This document shows positions 56,365 to 64,000 of a stretch of DNA of 64,000 bases, in pieces. The stretch lies in the IMG/VR virus record IMGVR_UViG_3300032087_002150, positions 62,001-126,000 of that record; one strand, given 5' to 3'. The stretch comes from a virus. Numbering within the stretch: the stretch's first letter is position 1; each line of letters begins with the position of its first letter. Made by a program: the position numbers and the translations under genes. The notes under the pieces are model-generated. The model was given only the letters and a program-made list of their open reading frames with translations. It ran no database searches and was not told the origin of the DNA.

Positions 56365-57147
56365 TTATGGTTTGCCTTCAAAATGATCCCCAACCTGAAT
56401 CGCTGTTATTTCAGATAGATTTCTAGTAGCAGTATATGATTTATGATATAAAACTGTATTTTCTGGCATAGGCACTTCCCTATGCAACAAAGACCAATAG
56501 TTCCAACGATAGTTGTCTTCAAAAACACCAATCTTCAAGTCTTTATACTTCTCAACTTTTTCTGTTAACCACCAAAGAGTAAACTGATCCCAATGCCTTA
56601 AATGGTATGGGTAAGTTTCTTTATCATAGTTCCCCTCTTCATCGGTCGGCCACCAATGACCTGCTCTTTGCTGCACATAAATGTCATACCATTCTTGCAT
56701 AAATTCCATGACTAGAGGGTTGCTGCTATCATACAAACAAACGCCACCGCAAAGAGTAAACTTACCGCCAGGAAAATCTATGTCTCTAAAGATATGATAA
56801 CACTCTTCTCTTAAGTCAGTGAATACCATATCATTATCGCCGAGTTCATCAAACACCAAGGCGATGTCTTCATGCAAACATTCCATATCTGCGTCAATAT
56901 AGAAAGTTTTATCGAATGGACTTTGAGCCATGCCCCAAAGTTTCGCTCTGTAGTTGTCGTCGCAGAAAATTATATGATCAGCAATCTTTTCCCGACCATC
57001 ACAAAACCGTTCTTCGGTTACAAAGCAGACTTTTGCCTCGGGGTGATAGTCCTTTATCTGCTCTATAAGATTTAATGCCCAAGCATAGTAGACATCTTCT
57101 TTAGAGGCAACAATCAAGTATCCGTTATTTTGACTCTGCTGCTTCAT
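56365..57147 (-). CDS. GT-A glycosyltransferase (GT8-like)
   Basis: 260 residues. YLIVASKEDVYYAWALNLIEQIKDYHPEAKV at the N-terminus, KTFYIDADMECLHED with a DxD metal site (about 97), FTLCGGVCLYDSS and HWDQFTLWW are features of GT8-type nucleotide-sugar transferases. It lies between two paralogous fibre-like genes, so glycosylation of virion fibres is a reasonable inference. It overlaps the coiled-coil gene by 23 nt. Confidence 0.72.
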   Translation of the reverse strand: MKQQSQNNGYLIVASKEDVYYAWALNLIEQIKDYHPEAKVCFVTEERFCDGREKIADHIIFCDDNYRAKLWGMAQSPFDKTFYIDADMECLHEDIALVFDELGDNDMVFTDLREECYHIFRDIDFPGGKFTLCGGVCLYDSSNPLVMEFMQEWYDIYVQQRAGHWWPTDEEGNYDKETYPYHLRHWDQFTLWWLTEKVEKYKDLKIGVFEDNYRWNYWSLLHREVPMPENTVLYHKSYTATRNLSEITAIQVGDHFEGKP

Positions 57148-57601
57148 TAGTTACAAATCCAATACCAAGTTCTTCCATCATGATTAGTTGAGCGTACAAG
57201 TTGAGTTCTACAAGATTCTTAGAACGTCGCAGTTTGCTCTTTAAAGTTTTATTGGAAGTGTTTTTGATTTGATCGATTTCTAGGATTTTGATCTTGGCGT
57301 CAAACAGTTTTTCTAACTCTCTCGCCTGCTCTTCTGCCTTCTTCCTTTGCTCGTCGATTTCCTTTTCTTTGGATTTGCGTTCTTGACGTTCTTTGGTGTT
57401 CTCGTCAATTTTTTCCTCACCAATCTGTTCTAACAATTCGGTGAAGTCGGGATTTAAATCCCCATTAATGTCAAACTTCCGGACAGTAACGACTTGAGAG
57501 ATTTCTCTGTTATTTTCGTCAGTAATTAAAAGAATGGCTTCTGCCATTTCTTTTTCTTCATTGTGCCAAAAGGCATTGTCCATCCACTTTCTGGTCGCCA
57601 T
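57125..57601 (-). CDS. coiled-coil protein, 158 aa
   Basis: AGGAG lies 6 nt before the second ATG (57601), which I use; ATG 57604 is possible. N-terminal beta-like part (MAEAILLITDENNREISQVVTV), then a long charged coiled coil at about 65-125 (KERQERKSKEKEIDEQRKK), then a helical tail. It is placed between fibre genes. It could be a fibre assembly chaperone or bracket; not assigned. Confidence 0.6.
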   Translation of the reverse strand: MATRKWMDNAFWHNEEKEMAEAILLITDENNREISQVVTVRKFDINGDLNPDFTELLEQIGEEKIDENTKERQERKSKEKEIDEQRKKAEEQARELEKLFDAKIKILEIDQIKNTSNKTLKSKLRRSKNLVELNLYAQLIMMEELGIGFVTNEAAESK

Positions 57602-57627
57602 CATAAACTCCTATGATATAAAATAAT

Positions 57628-59580
57628 TTAAGTTGCTGACACCCTTGTATATAGTGTATATGTTTCCACATCTACTGGCACTGCCACCAGAGTTTCGCCA
57701 GCATATTGATTACCAAACTGTCTCGTATAGTATCTAGTGTATTGTCCAGTGTACTGCCCTGCATAATAACCAGTGTATGTTGCTGATCTTGTTCCGGTGA
57801 AGTTGATACTAGAAGGACCCAAGTACTGATCAGCATAGTTTCGGTTGCCAGTATAGTTTGCTGCGAAGTTTCTGACTCCTAAGAAGTTAACAGGTGCACT
57901 TGTATATTGTCCTGCATAGTTTCTTGAACCAGCAAACTGCCTAGTGCCAGCAAACTGTCTAGTTCCTGGGAAGTTTGCTGCTCTAGTTCCTAAGAAAGCA
58001 CGAACCCCAGAATATGCAATATAGTTAGTGGATGCGAAATAATTATTTCCTAGGAAGTTAGCAGGTGTTGCTCTGACTCCAGAATAAGTTGGGAATCCAG
58101 TAAAAGTTGCAGGAGCAGGTCCCAAGAAATTCGTAACAGGTCCAGAGAAGTTTTCAGATACCGCAACAAAGTTATTCGTTGGTCCTGGTCTCACCCCTGA
58201 AAAGAAATTCGGAAAACCTGCTTCAAAAGGTGCGGTGTTGCCTAATCTTTGACCAGTGTAAAATGCTGGTCCAACAAAGGTGCCAGGAGTAGGCGCACCA
58301 AAGGTTGTATAACTGCGTATTCCAGAATAAGAGCGAGTTCCTGCGAAGTTTGCTTGCCTAACACCCACATAGGATGATGCAATATTAGCAGTGAAGGTTC
58401 CTGGAGCAGGTCTAGTTCCTAGGAAGTTTCTAGAACCAAGGTAAGAGGATGTTCCGAAAGCAGTAAAGGTCATTGGAACATAATCTGTTGCTGGTCTCAC
58501 GCCCAAGAAGTTAGTCAAGGCAGAAGTAAACTGTGTTGTGGCGCTTGTGTATTGCCCAGCATAGTTCCTTGACCCCGCAAACTGACGAGTTCCCGCAAAG
58601 TTTACAGGATTTGCTCTAACGCCAGCAAAGGATTCAGATTTAGTTCGTGATCCACTAAAAAGAACTTGCCTTACACCGAGGAAAGTTGCGGGAGGATTTT
58701 CATACCTTAATCTTGTGTATTGCCCAGTGTACTGTCCACTGTACTGAGTAGCGAACTGTCCAGTATACTGAGTTCCAGCATATTGCAGAATCTGTGTGGT
58801 GTTCTTTGTATCAACAGCAGTTCCTCTTGCTTCCCAAGTTCCGGAAGCAGTTGGAGCACCTTGCGCTGAAGAGCGCAGTTCGTATTCACCAACTCCGTTC
58901 GTATAGTACCCATAACGAATCATACCGTTACCGATTTCACCAACTTCTGATGCCGACAACTCCTGAAAATCAAAATCGTTTATTCGTTTAATTGGATAAT
59001 ATACTTCTGAGTCAACATTGATTGTGAATTTGCGCCAAATATGATAATCAGTTGTCCCGTCAGTTTTAGTATCACTGAAGCAAGTATCAATCCATTTTTC
59101 GTATTCTGCTGATGGTTGAGTAGAGGACAACCTGAAAGTTCCAACTCTTTCTTCAGAATGGACAATTTCGTTTACTCTGAGAGCAAGAAGTTCATAACTC
59201 GCAGAATCCATAGGGTGTAATCCACCGTCTGAATCTACAACAATCATGTTCTCAACTACGCCATCAAATGGCACCTCATAAACTGAGTCCAACATCTGAT
59301 ACAATGTTGTAGTGGTAGTTGATGGTGCGGAAATGGACGTTCCTGGGTGCGTTCCGATTGGATCAGTGTAGAACGTATCGGTAAAAGTACCAATAGCAGA
59401 ATCTTCAGCAGTATTCGTTAAGGTAATAGCACCGGAATATCGTTTACCTACTGAATCGAATGCACCGACAAGTGCAAGACCACCTTCGTTGGCGAAGAGT
59501 TCTTCTTCCAACAAGGTCATTTGTTTAAGATCGCCGCTTGAGTTTAGGATCTTTATCGGTATGCTATTCCAAGCAGACAT
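57628..59580 (-). CDS. tail fibre-like protein with FAGTRNYAGQYTG repeats
   Basis: 650 residues, built like 54175-56310: N-terminal domain with DSAIGTFTDTFYTDPIGTHPG, the shared ELRSSAQGAPTASGTWEARGT block (about 233-253), then about 370 residues of short FxGxR, NYAGQYT and NFLGVR repeats, ending VETYTLYTRV. The two genes arose by duplication and then diverged in the repeat region. Virion fibre or fibre shaft is the expected role. Confidence 0.75.
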   Translation of the reverse strand: MSAWNSIPIKILNSSGDLKQMTLLEEELFANEGGLALVGAFDSVGKRYSGAITLTNTAEDSAIGTFTDTFYTDPIGTHPGTSISAPSTTTTTLYQMLDSVYEVPFDGVVENMIVVDSDGGLHPMDSASYELLALRVNEIVHSEERVGTFRLSSTQPSAEYEKWIDTCFSDTKTDGTTDYHIWRKFTINVDSEVYYPIKRINDFDFQELSASEVGEIGNGMIRYGYYTNGVGEYELRSSAQGAPTASGTWEARGTAVDTKNTTQILQYAGTQYTGQFATQYSGQYTGQYTRLRYENPPATFLGVRQVLFSGSRTKSESFAGVRANPVNFAGTRQFAGSRNYAGQYTSATTQFTSALTNFLGVRPATDYVPMTFTAFGTSSYLGSRNFLGTRPAPGTFTANIASSYVGVRQANFAGTRSYSGIRSYTTFGAPTPGTFVGPAFYTGQRLGNTAPFEAGFPNFFSGVRPGPTNNFVAVSENFSGPVTNFLGPAPATFTGFPTYSGVRATPANFLGNNYFASTNYIAYSGVRAFLGTRAANFPGTRQFAGTRQFAGSRNYAGQYTSAPVNFLGVRNFAANYTGNRNYADQYLGPSSINFTGTRSATYTGYYAGQYTGQYTRYYTRQFGNQYAGETLVAVPVDVETYTLYTRVSAT

Positions 59581-59597
59581 ACTGTATTATCCTTTCT

Positions 59598-60752
59598 TTA
59601 AGCGTTCAACAATGTGCCATTGCGATCATAAACGTTCGGGACTCTGGCGTTGACTTCGGCAAGTGCTCCGTGGACAGTTTTAGCAGTTGTATGCGGAGTG
59701 GCATCACCAGAGGCAGGCATTTCTATTGCTCGAGAGAAAACGATATCTGCGCTGTCAGTTCTCCACACTTCCTGTGAAGCAGAATAAAGTCCAGTGTAGA
59801 AAATTATGTCGCCGGAATTATTAACAATACTGGCAAACTCAGAACCTTCTACAGAATCAGTTTGAAAGTGAATATGCCCATTACCAGAAGCAAGGCGCAC
59901 ATCCGAGTCAGCATCAAGAGTAACACCACCAACAGCGGTAGTAATCATGAGAGTGCGAGCAACTTCCATTCGAGTTTCTGCTGGCGCGAGGTTCCAACTG
60001 ATAACCTGATCGCTGTCTCTATAGAAGTAAATATTACCGTCATAGGTGTCTAGTGTCATATCGCCTGTAACATCAATATGGTATCCACCAGTTACTTCTA
60101 GTTTATTATCTGGACCAAAGGTGTACTCGTATCTTGTATTGCTACCTCGCATGAAGGTAATACCAGAAGCAGAATCTGCTACTTGCAGAGTCAACTGACC
60201 ATCAGTTGAAATGGTGTAGTCGCCAGTTACAGAATCTATGTTACTGGTTCCCATCGTACGATTGAATCGAGTGACGCCGCCATCTTTATGGACGATGACC
60301 CCACCATCAGCATCTAAGGTAATGTTATTTTGAACATCGAATGAAAGATCGCCTGTTACTGTGTGCGTTTCATCGCCAACAGTGATTACGGCGAGAGCGG
60401 AGTCAGTGGTAATCTTACCTGCGTTAGCATCAAATACTGCTTCGATTTCATTAATGGCGTCAACAATCACCTTCGCTTCGGTGTCCAAGTCAGCACCACT
60501 ACCGCCACCAGCACCGTGCAAGTCGCTGTCAAGTTCGTTGAGAGCGTCTACAAGGGTGTTCGCGGTAAAGTCGGTCAAACCCCTTACCTTACCCAAATTG
60601 CCTGATGTTTCTGGTCCAATAGCGGAATCCAGATACTTCATATCTGAGTCAACAATATCACCGAAATGATTAAGGTCAGTGATTAGTTGTTGAAAGGTAT
60701 CCGTCGTCTGAAATAGAGGATGGTCGCTGTCATGAAACATGTTATTCGACAT
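59598..60752 (-). CDS. fibre-like virion protein, 384 aa
   Basis: The N-terminus (MFHDSDHPLFQTTDTFQQLITDLNHFGD) is helical with repeated NALNEL/INEIE turns (VDALNELDSDL, VDAINEIEAV), typical of phage fibre attachment domains. The rest is a beta-rich shaft with short repeats (VTGDLSFDV, VTGDYTIST, VTGDMTLDT). The C-terminus NVYDRNGTLLNA closely matches that of 47922-48695. Probably a structural fibre. Confidence 0.7.
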   Translation of the reverse strand: MSNNMFHDSDHPLFQTTDTFQQLITDLNHFGDIVDSDMKYLDSAIGPETSGNLGKVRGLTDFTANTLVDALNELDSDLHGAGGGSGADLDTEAKVIVDAINEIEAVFDANAGKITTDSALAVITVGDETHTVTGDLSFDVQNNITLDADGGVIVHKDGGVTRFNRTMGTSNIDSVTGDYTISTDGQLTLQVADSASGITFMRGSNTRYEYTFGPDNKLEVTGGYHIDVTGDMTLDTYDGNIYFYRDSDQVISWNLAPAETRMEVARTLMITTAVGGVTLDADSDVRLASGNGHIHFQTDSVEGSEFASIVNNSGDIIFYTGLYSASQEVWRTDSADIVFSRAIEMPASGDATPHTTAKTVHGALAEVNARVPNVYDRNGTLLNA

Positions 60753-60753
60753 T

Positions 60754-60984
60754 TTAGTGCTTCTCTATCATTGTTTTTATTAGGTCTTTAAGTTCCGAGA
60801 ACTCTTTTTTTAAATCAGCGATATCTTCTTGCATCGCTTTTTCTTTTTCCCTTTTGGCGATTACACGTTTTTTCATTTCGCGTGCACGCTGTATTTCTTC
60901 CTTGTTTGTATTTAGTATTGCGCCAGTAGAGAGGTCTTTAACTAGACTAGAATGACCCTCAACATGCCTAAGTTCTTTTTTCAT
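60754..60984 (-). CDS. small coiled-coil protein, 76 aa
   Basis: Charged helical protein with heptad-like segments (REMKKRVIAKREKEKAMQ, IADLKKEFSELKDLIKTM). ATG 60984 overlaps the stop of the large virion gene. A start segment HVEGHSSLVKDLSTGAILN is shared in style with small phage structural adaptors. It may be a trimerisation partner of the neighbouring fibres. Confidence 0.6.
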   Translation of the reverse strand: MKKELRHVEGHSSLVKDLSTGAILNTNKEEIQRAREMKKRVIAKREKEKAMQEDIADLKKEFSELKDLIKTMIEKH

Positions 60985-63900
60985 CAGATCAAAGCAATCG
61001 CTTTAATGTCTCGAATGATCGGAACTTGACAACTATTCCTGGTTCTCAACACTATTTTTATTTGGAACTGACGGAAGTCAGGAAGGTTGCCATCAATCCC
61101 GCCTAGAAGATACCTATACTCGCTATATGTAATCTCTCCAGGACCCTGAACATACAGGTTCTTAGGAGGATCATTATCTGGGACGACTCGCTCCCAGTCT
61201 ACAGTATAGATATCCTGATCATCGCCAGTAGTTGTTCGATAATATAAATCGAAATCTGCTTCTGGCGGTACGTGCAACTTAGCAATAATTCGCAAACCAT
61301 TTCCTGCCTCAGGGAGGATAATTGGTTTTGTAATATGCTTGGATGGAGTAGTACCAGACAACGGATGAGTTTCAGGCAGGAAGTCTTGTGGAGCATTCCT
61401 TACGGTATCAGCACCATCAGAATCCCATGCTTGGTTGTCAACGATGTAGTTAAGCATGTTTGCTCCGACACCTTGAATATCAATCATCGGAGTCAAATCA
61501 GAAACGTAACCAGACGCTTTCACAGATTGCGCTCTAGGACCGCCAAAGTTGGAAACCTGAGATGTTTGTAACTTAGTGGTAACAACGATTGAAGGTTCTC
61601 CATTCAACGCTGTTGGACTCAAAGTTTGATCACTATTAGCGAGGTAACGAGGTGTGTCAAAGTATATTGTCTCAAATGGAGTCAATGTAAACATTCCATT
61701 ACCATTTGTTCCTGGGGTTGACGTATCGTCGATATCAAATCTGGTGTCTTGGGTTGGTGTAGAAAGTCCAACCTTACCATGCGAGAATCCGCTAACGAAA
61801 CTTGCTTGATACTGAATACTGGTTCCTGTGAATTCTACATCAGAAACATTCCAAGTAAACCTGTCGATATTACAAGCGGAAAGACTGCTTACTGAATCTG
61901 CGCCAAACTTACCAGTCGAAGTAAAGGTTGATCCGTCATTAATGGCAACATAATAACCATTAACATCAGGATCCACAACCACGTTGGCACTGTCCATAAT
62001 TGAACCGCCAGTAACACCGTTGTAATCAGTTCCTGATCCTAATCCTCGGATAATAACCTTATCGCCGTCTAGCAAGTTGTGGTACTTGTGCTCAACACGG
62101 AAACGAGTTAGGTCGTCCGAATCAACAGATAAACTTGTTGCATAATTGTGGTTAACTCTAAAATCTGGTTGATTGTAGAAATTAACAAATCCTTGCTTCT
62201 TGAACTTCGCAGTATAGATACGGAATGCCAAATCTTGATTCTGTTTTGGAGTCCAAGTAGAACCGTTCTGAGACAAGAAGAGAGAACCAGTTGCAGGTTG
62301 CTTAGAAACACGCTTATCAGTTCTACCGATTACCAGATCATATGTTGTTGCTACAAATGCCTCGTATCCATCACAGTCTGACAATAGAACCAGAGCGTAT
62401 TCTTTACCCGCCTGAATATAAATTGGTTCTTCAAACTCAAAAGTTACTGGGTTCGCTAGAATATTATCCAGAGTAGTTTCGTCAGGATCGGTCACATTAG
62501 GAATCGCAGCAACCACATCACGCACTTCTTTAGCGGTCTTATAAACACAGTGCTGCTCGCTTATAGGCGCACGGTTCGGAGTTCCGTTTGTCACATCTCT
62601 TATCTGTAACTGTAGTTGAACTTGAGGTTCACTAGCAGCAGGTGCTCTCCGCATAAACACATCAATCTTGGTGATGAATGCTCCGCTAGTCATGGATGAA
62701 GCGACTAGCGAGAAAGTCTGCGCCAATGGATCATATGGAACCCAAACAACTTCGCTTTCTGTCGAGATCGTTTCGCTTTCTAACGTCTCTGCCACTCGAT
62801 CAATATAATCCTCAGTTCTAACAACGCGAGTGCTTACAATATCTCTCCTTCTGGTGATTGCACGACCAGCAGCGCGATATCTTGTTTTCGCTCTAGAAAG
62901 TGCGTCGCTACTTACGCCAGAAGAAACGTCCAAAAGTTTTACTTCGCGCGAACCAACTCTAAACTTCCATCCGGCATAGTCATAAACAGCAGGATCTCCT
63001 GCGCCGAAACGAGCAACACCTTCTTTAACTTTCTTCAACCAAGTTTCAAGTTCTTCTTCGTAAGGGAACACTTCAGATTCAGGAACAGGGATGACTGCTG
63101 TATTCGGGATGAACAAATCAAAATACAGATTACCGAATTGGTCTGAAATAAGAACGTTTTCGTTTGAAACATTGAGAGAATTAGGATGCTTCTTCATCCA
63201 AGTAGCAACAGGCGCATATTGTTTATTTTGTGCACCTGCGTCCAGCAATGTGGTGTAAGAACCTTCGTCCCGACTCAATACCCACTGATCCATCCTAACT
63301 CCGTCGAAGTACAACCAGAAACGTGTATCTGGGCGCAGACCTTCTGCTTTACCGAGCACTCGTCGAGCTCGGATAAATGGAACAGTACTTACATCTATGA
63401 TCTTATCTTCGTCGAAAGTTTCAATTTGATCGCTTACTACGCGAGTGCGAACACGCTCAGTAATTCTTTGAGTAACTCGGCGAGTGGTTGTCGTTCTTTC
63501 GATTTCTCGCTCGACACGACCTGCCTCATTAATTCTACGTCCACCCAAATCTCTAGTTGTGGTTCTTGTAGAAACAAAGGTAGCAGTCCAAGTTCTAGGA
63601 ACATATGCAGATAGATCATTCAACTTAATGTAAATGGTTTCGTTGGTAATATTTCTATCAGGCAAGCGATGATTGTCTACCCAGAAATCAGCGGAAGGTC
63701 TTAGTTTCAGATTACCTTCACCAGCAAATACGTTAAATGGGTTGACATTATAGTACCCACGTTCTTCGTATGAGTATGGGGTCATCCATGAAATTACTTC
63801 TTGACTTAGAGCGGAATCAAGAACTTCTTGATAGTCCAGCATCAACATATCGCCCTTTCGGACAATGTTGCTCAAAGAAGGAATAGTAGTTGTGCCTCTT

Positions 63901-64000
63901 GCTCCGGATACCGAGTCGCCTGAATCGTAGATAAAGTCGTTCCAGAACTTAGTATGCTTCGGTTGAATCTCGCCCTTTAACGTATCAAGAGTCTGCGTGA
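60984..64000 (-). CDS. large virion structural protein, 5' end beyond window
   Basis: The frame stays open past position 63875 (TTG) to the window edge with no stop, reading KGEIQPKHTKFWNDFIYDSG upstream, so the visible 1005 residues are a C-terminal part. An Arg/Thr-rich segment (RRINEAGRVEREIERTTTTRR) lies near the middle of the N-terminal third. Later beta-rich domains include YIQAGKEYALVLLSDCDGYEAFVA and VPPEADFDLYYRTTTG. Size and position fit the big structural proteins of marine T4-like phages, probably baseplate or fibre related. No T4 gene number is assigned. Confidence 0.75.
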   Translation of the reverse strand, partial: TQTLDTLKGEIQPKHTKFWNDFIYDSGDSVSGARGTTTIPSLSNIVRKGDMLMLDYQEVLDSALSQEVISWMTPYSYEERGYYNVNPFNVFAGEGNLKLRPSADFWVDNHRLPDRNITNETIYIKLNDLSAYVPRTWTATFVSTRTTTRDLGGRRINEAGRVEREIERTTTTRRVTQRITERVRTRVVSDQIETFDEDKIIDVSTVPFIRARRVLGKAEGLRPDTRFWLYFDGVRMDQWVLSRDEGSYTTLLDAGAQNKQYAPVATWMKKHPNSLNVSNENVLISDQFGNLYFDLFIPNTAVIPVPESEVFPYEEELETWLKKVKEGVARFGAGDPAVYDYAGWKFRVGSREVKLLDVSSGVSSDALSRAKTRYRAAGRAITRRRDIVSTRVVRTEDYIDRVAETLESETISTESEVVWVPYDPLAQTFSLVASSMTSGAFITKIDVFMRRAPAASEPQVQLQLQIRDVTNGTPNRAPISEQHCVYKTAKEVRDVVAAIPNVTDPDETTLDNILANPVTFEFEEPIYIQAGKEYALVLLSDCDGYEAFVATTYDLVIGRTDKRVSKQPATGSLFLSQNGSTWTPKQNQDLAFRIYTAKFKKQGFVNFYNQPDFRVNHNYATSLSVDSDDLTRFRVEHKYHNLLDGDKVIIRGLGSGTDYNGVTGGSIMDSANVVVDPDVNGYYVAINDGSTFTSTGKFGADSVSSLSACNIDRFTWNVSDVEFTGTSIQYQASFVSGFSHGKVGLSTPTQDTRFDIDDTSTPGTNGNGMFTLTPFETIYFDTPRYLANSDQTLSPTALNGEPSIVVTTKLQTSQVSNFGGPRAQSVKASGYVSDLTPMIDIQGVGANMLNYIVDNQAWDSDGADTVRNAPQDFLPETHPLSGTTPSKHITKPIILPEAGNGLRIIAKLHVPPEADFDLYYRTTTGDDQDIYTVDWERVVPDNDPPKNLYVQGPGEITYSEYRYLLGGIDGNLPDFRQFQIKIVLRTRNSCQVPIIRDIKAIALI

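Noticed and set aside
63873-63875. TTG as start of the last virion gene
   Set aside because: The frame continues open to the window edge with coherent protein-like sequence, so the true start is outside.

Overview
The window is a 64 kb piece of a T4-like (tevenvirus-superfamily) myophage genome, about 42-44% G+C by eye. The assignment rests on a nearly complete set of T4 core genes. Replication and recombination genes are gp43, RegA, gp62, gp44, gp45, gp46, gp47, UvsW, UvsY and the late sigma factor gp55. Morphogenesis genes are gp23, gp22, gp21, gp68-like and gp67-like proteins, gp20, gp19, gp18, gp17, gp16, gp15, gp14 and gp13. The accessory genes (tryptophan-type halogenase, CobS/CobT-like pair, peroxiredoxin, MazG, TET/JBP oxygenase) suggest a marine phage. 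Lipobox lipoproteins and a c-type cytochrome point to a Gram-negative, respiring host. No photosystem gene is seen, so a cyanobacterial host is not indicated, but the host cannot be named from the sequence. Every gene but one lies on the minus strand, so transcription runs from high to low coordinates. The exception is a 30-codon membrane peptide at 14.58 kb.

Layout in window order. (1) 0-5.9 kb is a metabolic and accessory block: a lipid-anchored cytochrome c cut by the window edge, three small membrane or lipoprotein genes, isocitrate lyase, a PsiE-like protein, MazG, a GT2 glycosyltransferase, two class I methyltransferases and an archaeo-eukaryotic-primase-like protein. (2) 5.9-14.4 kb is the replisome: gp43, a fibre-like gene, RegA, gp62, gp44, and a metzincin lipoprotein placed between the clamp-loader genes. 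(3) 14.5-18.5 kb holds the + strand peptide, a DUF6445-like protein, tRNA-Pro(UGG), the halogenase, a winged-helix protein and a peroxiredoxin. (4) 18.5-24.5 kb holds gp45, a methyltransferase and the CobS/CobT-like AAA+/VWA pair. (5) 24.6-27.4 kb is a predicted DNA-base hypermodification operon. (6) 27.4-34.4 kb is the recombination and late-transcription block. (7) 34.4-47.9 kb is the head, neck and tail block. (8) 47.9-64 kb is long, repeat-rich fibre and virion proteins with a glycosyltransferase and a 2OG-oxygenase-like protein; the last gene runs off the window.

Control signals are readable. Several early or middle genes follow sigma70-type promoters with 16-17 bp spacers (gp43, gp44, gp55, CobS, CobT, the modification operon and others). 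Virion genes follow T4-late-type TATAAATA or CTAAATA motifs, several of which overlap the stop codon of the gene before.

The most unusual system is at 24.6-27.2 kb: a TET/JBP-type Fe(II)/2-oxoglutarate oxygenase, a TAGT-like glycosyltransferase and a cytidylyltransferase. The oxygenase and the glycosyltransferase both end in a peptide that closely matches the C-terminal tail of this phage's own DNA polymerase (SVSLEDFFA), the position where T4-type polymerases carry their sliding-clamp-binding motif. This suggests a base-J-like oxidation and glycosylation system docked on the replication clamp. Other notable items are the halogenase/DUF6445 pair with a tRNA overlapping the halogenase 3' end, a phage isocitrate lyase next to a cytochrome c, the metzincin lipoprotein inside the clamp-loader operon, and a 1229-residue virion protein built from dozens of VSGVAER-type repeats.
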